Source: Elgaria multicarinata webbii | Lineage: Eukaryota; Chordata; Lepidosauria; Squamata; Anguidae | Assembly: GCF_023053635.1 (NCBI RefSeq) | Contig: NC_086175.1 | Coordinates: forward strand, 126,250,240 to 126,314,239 | Direction: 5' to 3' | Length of the DNA stretch: 64,000 bases | Part shown: positions 59,705-64,000 of the stretch, in pieces | Layout of the letters: every line of letters starts with the position of its first letter | Position numbering within the stretch: the first letter of the stretch is position 1 | The notes under the pieces: model-generated | What the model was told of the DNA's origin: nothing | Database searches by the model: none | What the model saw: the letters and a program-made list of their open reading frames with translations, nothing else | Program-made: the position numbers and the translations under genes

Positions 59705-59976
59705 ATGGCCATCAATTTCAATGGCTTTAAAAAGGGATGGGACAATTTCCTGGAGGAGACTATCAATGGCTACTAGTTCCGATGCCTATGTGCTACCTTC
59801 AGTATTCAGAGTTAGTAAGCCTATGTACACCAGTTGCTGGGGAACATGGGCAGGAGGGTGCTGTTGCACTCATGTCCTGCTTGTGGGTTCCTGGTCAACA
59901 GCTGGTTGACTACTGTGTGAACAGAATGCTGGACTAGATGGGCCCTTGGTCTGATCCAGCATGGCTCGTCTTATGT
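59705..59976 (+). mobile_element. CR1 LINE 3' end
   Basis: CATCAATTTCAATGGCTTTA through ACTATCAATGGCTACTAGTT and GGGCCCTTGGTCTGATCCAG to CTTATGTTC. Confidence 0.88.
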
Positions 59977-60049
59977 TCTGTTATTATGGAGGAATGGCTG
60001 TAGTGCAGCACGAGCCTCTATGTGTGTCTACTCAGAAGTCAAATTAAGT

Positions 60050-60842
60050 TCATAGAATCATAGACTAGTAGAGTTAGAAGGGGCCTACAAGGCCATCAAG
60101 TCCAACCCCCTGCTCCATGCAGGAATCCACCTTAAAGCATCCTTGACAGATGATTGTCCATCTGCCTTTGAAGGCCTCTAGTGTGAGAGAGCCCACAACC
60201 TCCCTAGGTAACTGATTCCATTGTCGTACTGCTCTAACAGTCAGGAAGTTTTTCCTGATGTCAAACCAGAATCTTGCTTCCTTTAACTTGAGCCCACGAT
60301 TCCGTGTCCTGCACTCTGGGAGGATCGAGAAGAGATCCTGGCCCTCCTCTGTGTGACAACCTTTTAAGTCTTTGAAGAGTGCTATCATGTCTCCCCTCAA
60401 TCTTCTCTTCTCCAGGCTAAACATGCCCAGCTCTTTCAGCCTCTCCTCATAGGGCTTTGTTTCCAGACCTCTGATCATCCCAGTTGCCCTCCTCTGAACC
60501 CCCTCTATCTTGTCTGTATCCTTCTTGAAGTGTGGTGCCCAGAACTGGACACAATACTCAAGATGAGGCTTAACCAGTGCTGAATAGAAGGGAATCAATA
60601 CTTCATGCGATTTGGAAGCTATACTTCTATTAATGCAGCCCATAATAGCATTTGCTTTTTTTGCAGCCACATTACACTGTTGGCTCATATTCAGCTTGTG
60701 ATCTACAACAATTCCAAGATCCTTCTCGTTTGTAGTATTGCTGAGTCAAGTATCCCATCTTGTAACTGCATTTGGTTTCTTTTTCCTAGATGTAGAACTT
60801 GGCATTTATCCCTATTAAATTTCATTCTGTTTTCAGCCCAGC
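60050..60842 (-). mobile_element. CR1 LINE, ORF2 C-terminus and 3' end
   Basis: It encodes [57 protein letters not shown] and [20 protein letters not shown]. About 200 codons are open. It is the longest CR1 piece in the window. Confidence 0.93.
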
Positions 60843-60849
60843 AGTGGGT

Positions 60850-62284
60850 CTTACTCCTGGGTAAGTATGTGCACTGCCAGCTCCAGGTTTTTGAAGGCCC
60901 TTGGAAAAGACACTCTCAATGCCCCCTCTTCCTCAGTGAGTCTCACCTTCATTGCTCATCTTTTTCTTCATCACTGCTATCAGTTGTTTGCTTGACAGCT
61001 AGAGAGGCAGTGAGCAGGCAGGCATATCTACTTCTCACCACCTCCATTGTGTGGGCAGATGGCAATGGTGAAAAGGAACAGCAGGCTCAAGGGGTCTCAG
61101 TGAGTGGGCCTTTGATTGGGTGTAGACCCTCAGGTGCTCAGCCATACCTACCCTTGCCGACACCCCTGTGTACAGGCCATATGGGATTTACTTCCTAGTA
61201 GACATGCATAGGATTGGATGTCAGTTTCTTAAGAGCAGCACAGATTTATTGTGGCACCCAACTTTTGTGCTCTAGAGGTCATTCTATCAGATGCAGAAGT
61301 ATATATTTTGTATTTCTTTGCCACCTGGGGTTAGCACTTGATGTTTCCAAGCCCATGGCCTCTAGTTCAAGAAAGCTTAGACCACAATAAATCTGCTAGG
61401 TATGAAGGTGCCACAAAACTTTTTGTATAAAGGCAGGGATTAATATTCATGCAGTTAAAAGTAATCAAAGGACCTACTGTAACCTTTATTAATGATGCAA
61501 TACCCTCTTAGATTGCTAAGAGACTTTTACTGGCAATATAACAGTAGCTAGTTCATATAATCATAGCATTCTTCCATCAATAGAATAAGGGCAGAGAAAG
61601 CTGTCACAGGGAGGAAGCACTCGTGTGTATTAAATAAGTTATTAAAATAATTTGGAAGAGTTCTAAATGGATAAGACTCCTTGGAAAACTAATATTCATT
61701 TCCCACATACTGGAACAGAAATGTGACATGTATTATAAGTTGTATAGATTAAAGTGGCAGTCCCCAACCCAAATACCCTCCAGATGTGTTGGACTACAAC
61801 TTCCAGCATCCCCCAGCTAGGGGGCACATTGGTCATAGGTTCAGCTGGATCTGCGGTGGCAACTCTGCAACACCTATTTCTACAACCTTATTTAAATTAA
61901 GAACGGCTACCAGGAGCTCTCTTTATCGCCAGGCAATCCTTGGAAGTGAAGTCCAACAAAGGCCAGTGGTAGCTATGCAACTTCCCCCTAGAATGGCTTC
62001 TCAGGCAAGAGGTTAGGCTGCATCCCAGACACAAGAAGGCTCAATATGTATGACCCCCATATATTGTGCGCATGCTATCTATGCCACAGAAGTACGTGTG
62101 GCATGTAGGGCAGGCAGGACTGAGACACATGATTCTGTGTCTCATGATTCACCAGAAGCATACAGTGATTTACAGAAGAGGTTACTGGTGAAACTGAATG
62201 GGTGGTTGAAATATAGACATCACCTAAGCTAATCACATCTACTACGATGAAATTACCCATGCAACTATTAACAGGATAGATCAT
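60850..62284. other. Intergenic, mostly unassigned
   Basis: A half family E hairpin lies at 61755-61820 (CCAGATGTGTTGGACTACAA) and a short palindromic repeat at 61185-61225. No gene was found. Confidence 0.4.
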
Positions 62285-62862
62285 CTTCTTGGCTCGCCGT
62301 TCTGACCATGTCACTCCACTTCTGAAATCTCTTCATTGGCTTCCAATTCACTCCAGAATCCAACATAAACTCCTCCTGTTGACCTTCAAAGCTTTTCACG
62401 GTCTAGCTCCTGCCTATCTCTCCTCTCTCATCTCACACTATTGCCCTGCTCGTGCTCTCCGCTCCTCTGATGCCATGCTTCTCGCCTGGCCAAGGACTTC
62501 CACTTCCCTTACTCGGCTTCGTCCTTTTTCTTCTGCTGCCCCTTACGCCTGGAACGCTCTTCCAGAACACTTGAGAACTACAAACTCAATCACAGCTTTT
62601 AAAACTCAGCTAAAAACTTTTCTTTTCCCTATAGCTTTTAAATATTGAGTTTGTTCTGACTCTATACTGTTAGCTTCACCCTACCTGGTGCCTGTTTACA
62701 CTTCCCTGTGCCTGTTTGCATTCTCTTTCCCTCCTTATTGTTTACTACAACTTTATTAGATTGTAAGCCTATACGGCAGGGTCATGCTATTTACTGTGTA
62801 ATCTGTACAGCACCATGTACATTGATGGTGCTATATAAATAAATAATAATAATAATAATTAA
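62285..62862 (+). mobile_element. L2-clade LINE (second lineage), ORF2 C-terminus and AAT tail
   Basis: It encodes HVTPLLKSLHWLPIHSRIQH, KLLLLTFKAFHGLAPAYLSS, LISHYCPARALRSSD and TAFKTQLKTFLFPIAFKY. The UTR contains ATTGTAAGCCTATACGGCAG and ends GGTGCTATATAAATAAATAA plus AAT repeats. It differs from the AAAT-tailed lineage. Confidence 0.85.
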
Positions 62863-62984
62863 GAGGCTCCTGATGAAGTTTTAAGTTGTGATTTGCTATG
62901 CATAAGCATGTCAGACCCTAAAGCATTAATAACCCTAAAGCATCTTTTGCTTGTTGACACAACTGAAATAGTTTTGTGTGCATA

Positions 62985-63030
62985 GAAGAAGAAGAAGAAG
63001 AAGAAGAAGAAGAAGAAGAAGAAGAAGAAG
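62985..63030. repeat. (GAA)n microsatellite
   Basis: About 15 uninterrupted GAA units. Confidence 0.97.
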
Positions 63031-63304
63031 AAATAATAATGACTACTATTTTTAGGGCTTTAATTTTAAACCAAGTCGCAAAAATATTACAAAAGCTGTT
63101 TTTCTCCCCCTTTCCACTCAAAATTTCAAATCAATCCAGATTTTCTTTAGTGGGCTCAGTTTTCTGCATCTTTTAAGTTGCAATCTTGTTGCCGGAGCAC
63201 TTTTCAAAGAACTTGATTCAAGATTATGTTTTCCAAAAGAAAGGATTGTGAGTTAGCCGTCTTTGGAAATTCTCGTACCTGGGAGGAAAAAAGCAAATGA
63301 ACAG

Positions 63305-63560
63305 TTTATTTATTTATTTAACGTTTATACTGCCCAATAGATGAAGCTCTCTGAGTAGTTCACAACAATTAAAATGATAAAAAATTGTAGATAAAATACA
63401 ATATAAACGTTTAAAACTACAACATAAAAATAAAATAATCAAATAGAAACTAGCAGCAAGAAATTTAAAATGCAGGCCCAGATATAAACAAAATAAAAAA
63501 CTAAAATACCCAGGAGAATAAAATGGTCTTCACCTGGCGCCGAAATTAGCAAAGCCTAGT
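63305..63560 (-). mobile_element. L2-type LINE 3' end
   Basis: TTTATTTATTTATTTAACGT, then ACTGCCCAATAGATGAAGCT and GGTCTTCACCTGGCGCCGAA, the reverse of the L2 tail and ORF2 end. Confidence 0.82.
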
Positions 63561-63744
63561 TTACCTTGCAGTCCCTGTGCTGAGATTTGTGCAGGATCAC
63601 AAATTAATTTCCAGAAATGGCTGCCATAGTTTGCAACCTTAAATCTAGGAAATAACAGAGCCACCATCTTCGTTTAAAATGGCAATTCTCATCAAAAACG
63701 GGCAGCTTCCAGACAGGGCAAGTAAGTCCCGTGGGCAGGCAGGG

Positions 63745-63885
63745 GCAGTGTTCACCATCACCCTGGATCAGGGTGAAGTAGCCAGAAGTGCTTCAGATCC
63801 AATCCATTCCAATCCAGACCAGCTCAGCCTGATCCAGTCCCAATCTGGATTTGGTGTTTGGGCCTAAAGCAGTGCACAGCTCTAA
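63745..63885. mobile_element. Possible TAGGGGTGTGCAC-type element, diverged
   Basis: GGGGCAGTGTTCACCATCAC to GGGCCTAAAGCAGTGCACAG with repeated AATCCANNCCA words recall 49868-50222. The ends are degraded. Confidence 0.4.
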
Positions 63886-64000
63886 CAGAAATGTTTTCAA
63901 AAACTGCAAATGGCAGTGTTATCTTATGAGGCATTCATTCCCTCCTGTGTGAGTGTGAGAAGAGGAATCAAGATTCTTTGTGGACTTATTTGAAAGGCTA

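Noticed and set aside
59985-64000. Exons of the next gene beyond CCDC81 (HIKESHI in mammals)
   Set aside because: No conserved coding block or splice-flanked frame was recognised; only LINEs and MITE remnants are seen.

Overview
The window is nuclear DNA from a vertebrate, most likely a squamate reptile and probably a lizard. The evidence is intron-rich vertebrate genes with GT-AG introns, many CR1 and L2-type LINEs, a BovB (RTE) LINE fragment, tRNA-derived SINEs of the Sauria type, and a very heavy load of short palindromic DNA transposons (MITEs). No bacterial, organellar or intact viral genes are seen.

Two protein-coding genes are present, and they converge tail to tail. On the plus strand, positions 379-12263 hold the last seven coding exons of ME3, the mitochondrial NADP-dependent malic enzyme; the gene continues off the left edge. 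On the minus strand, positions 58984 down to 24281 hold the complete coding sequence of CCDC81 in 15 exons (1884 nt, 627 codons plus stop). CCDC81 is a centrosome-associated protein with an N-terminal pair of HU-like domains and a coiled-coil C-terminal half. Every exon joins the next in frame. The ME3/CCDC81 tail-to-tail order is the one I recall from mammals, so this is conserved synteny. About 12 kb of repeat-rich DNA separates the two stop codons. A GC-rich promoter-like stretch with a full CRE palindrome lies upstream of CCDC81 at about 59.04-59.40 kb.

The rest is introns and intergenic DNA dominated by mobile elements. (1) CR1 3' fragments lie in both orientations, often nested. (2) L2-type LINE 3' ends carry AAAT-type tails, and a second L2-like LINE carries an AAT tail. 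(3) One BovB fragment is split by CR1. (4) There are two SINE types. (5) At least seven MITE families are present: a TA-flanked 167-bp monomer with ~310-bp inverted dimers; a 126-130-bp hAT hairpin carrying ZNF143-like motifs, with 8-bp target duplications; a ~390-bp family carrying a CTCF-like core in every copy; a modular family ending in TTCAGACAACACG whose inner palindromic words differ between copies; several GATCTACAC-ended palindromes; a TAGGGRTGTGC hAT; and a TA-flanked CCGTATTTCTTCGATTC element. (6) One solo LTR has intact 5-bp target duplications.

No new multi-gene system was found. The most interesting signals are the modular palindromic MITEs and the two MITE families that may spread CTCF-like and ZNF143-like binding sites around these genes.
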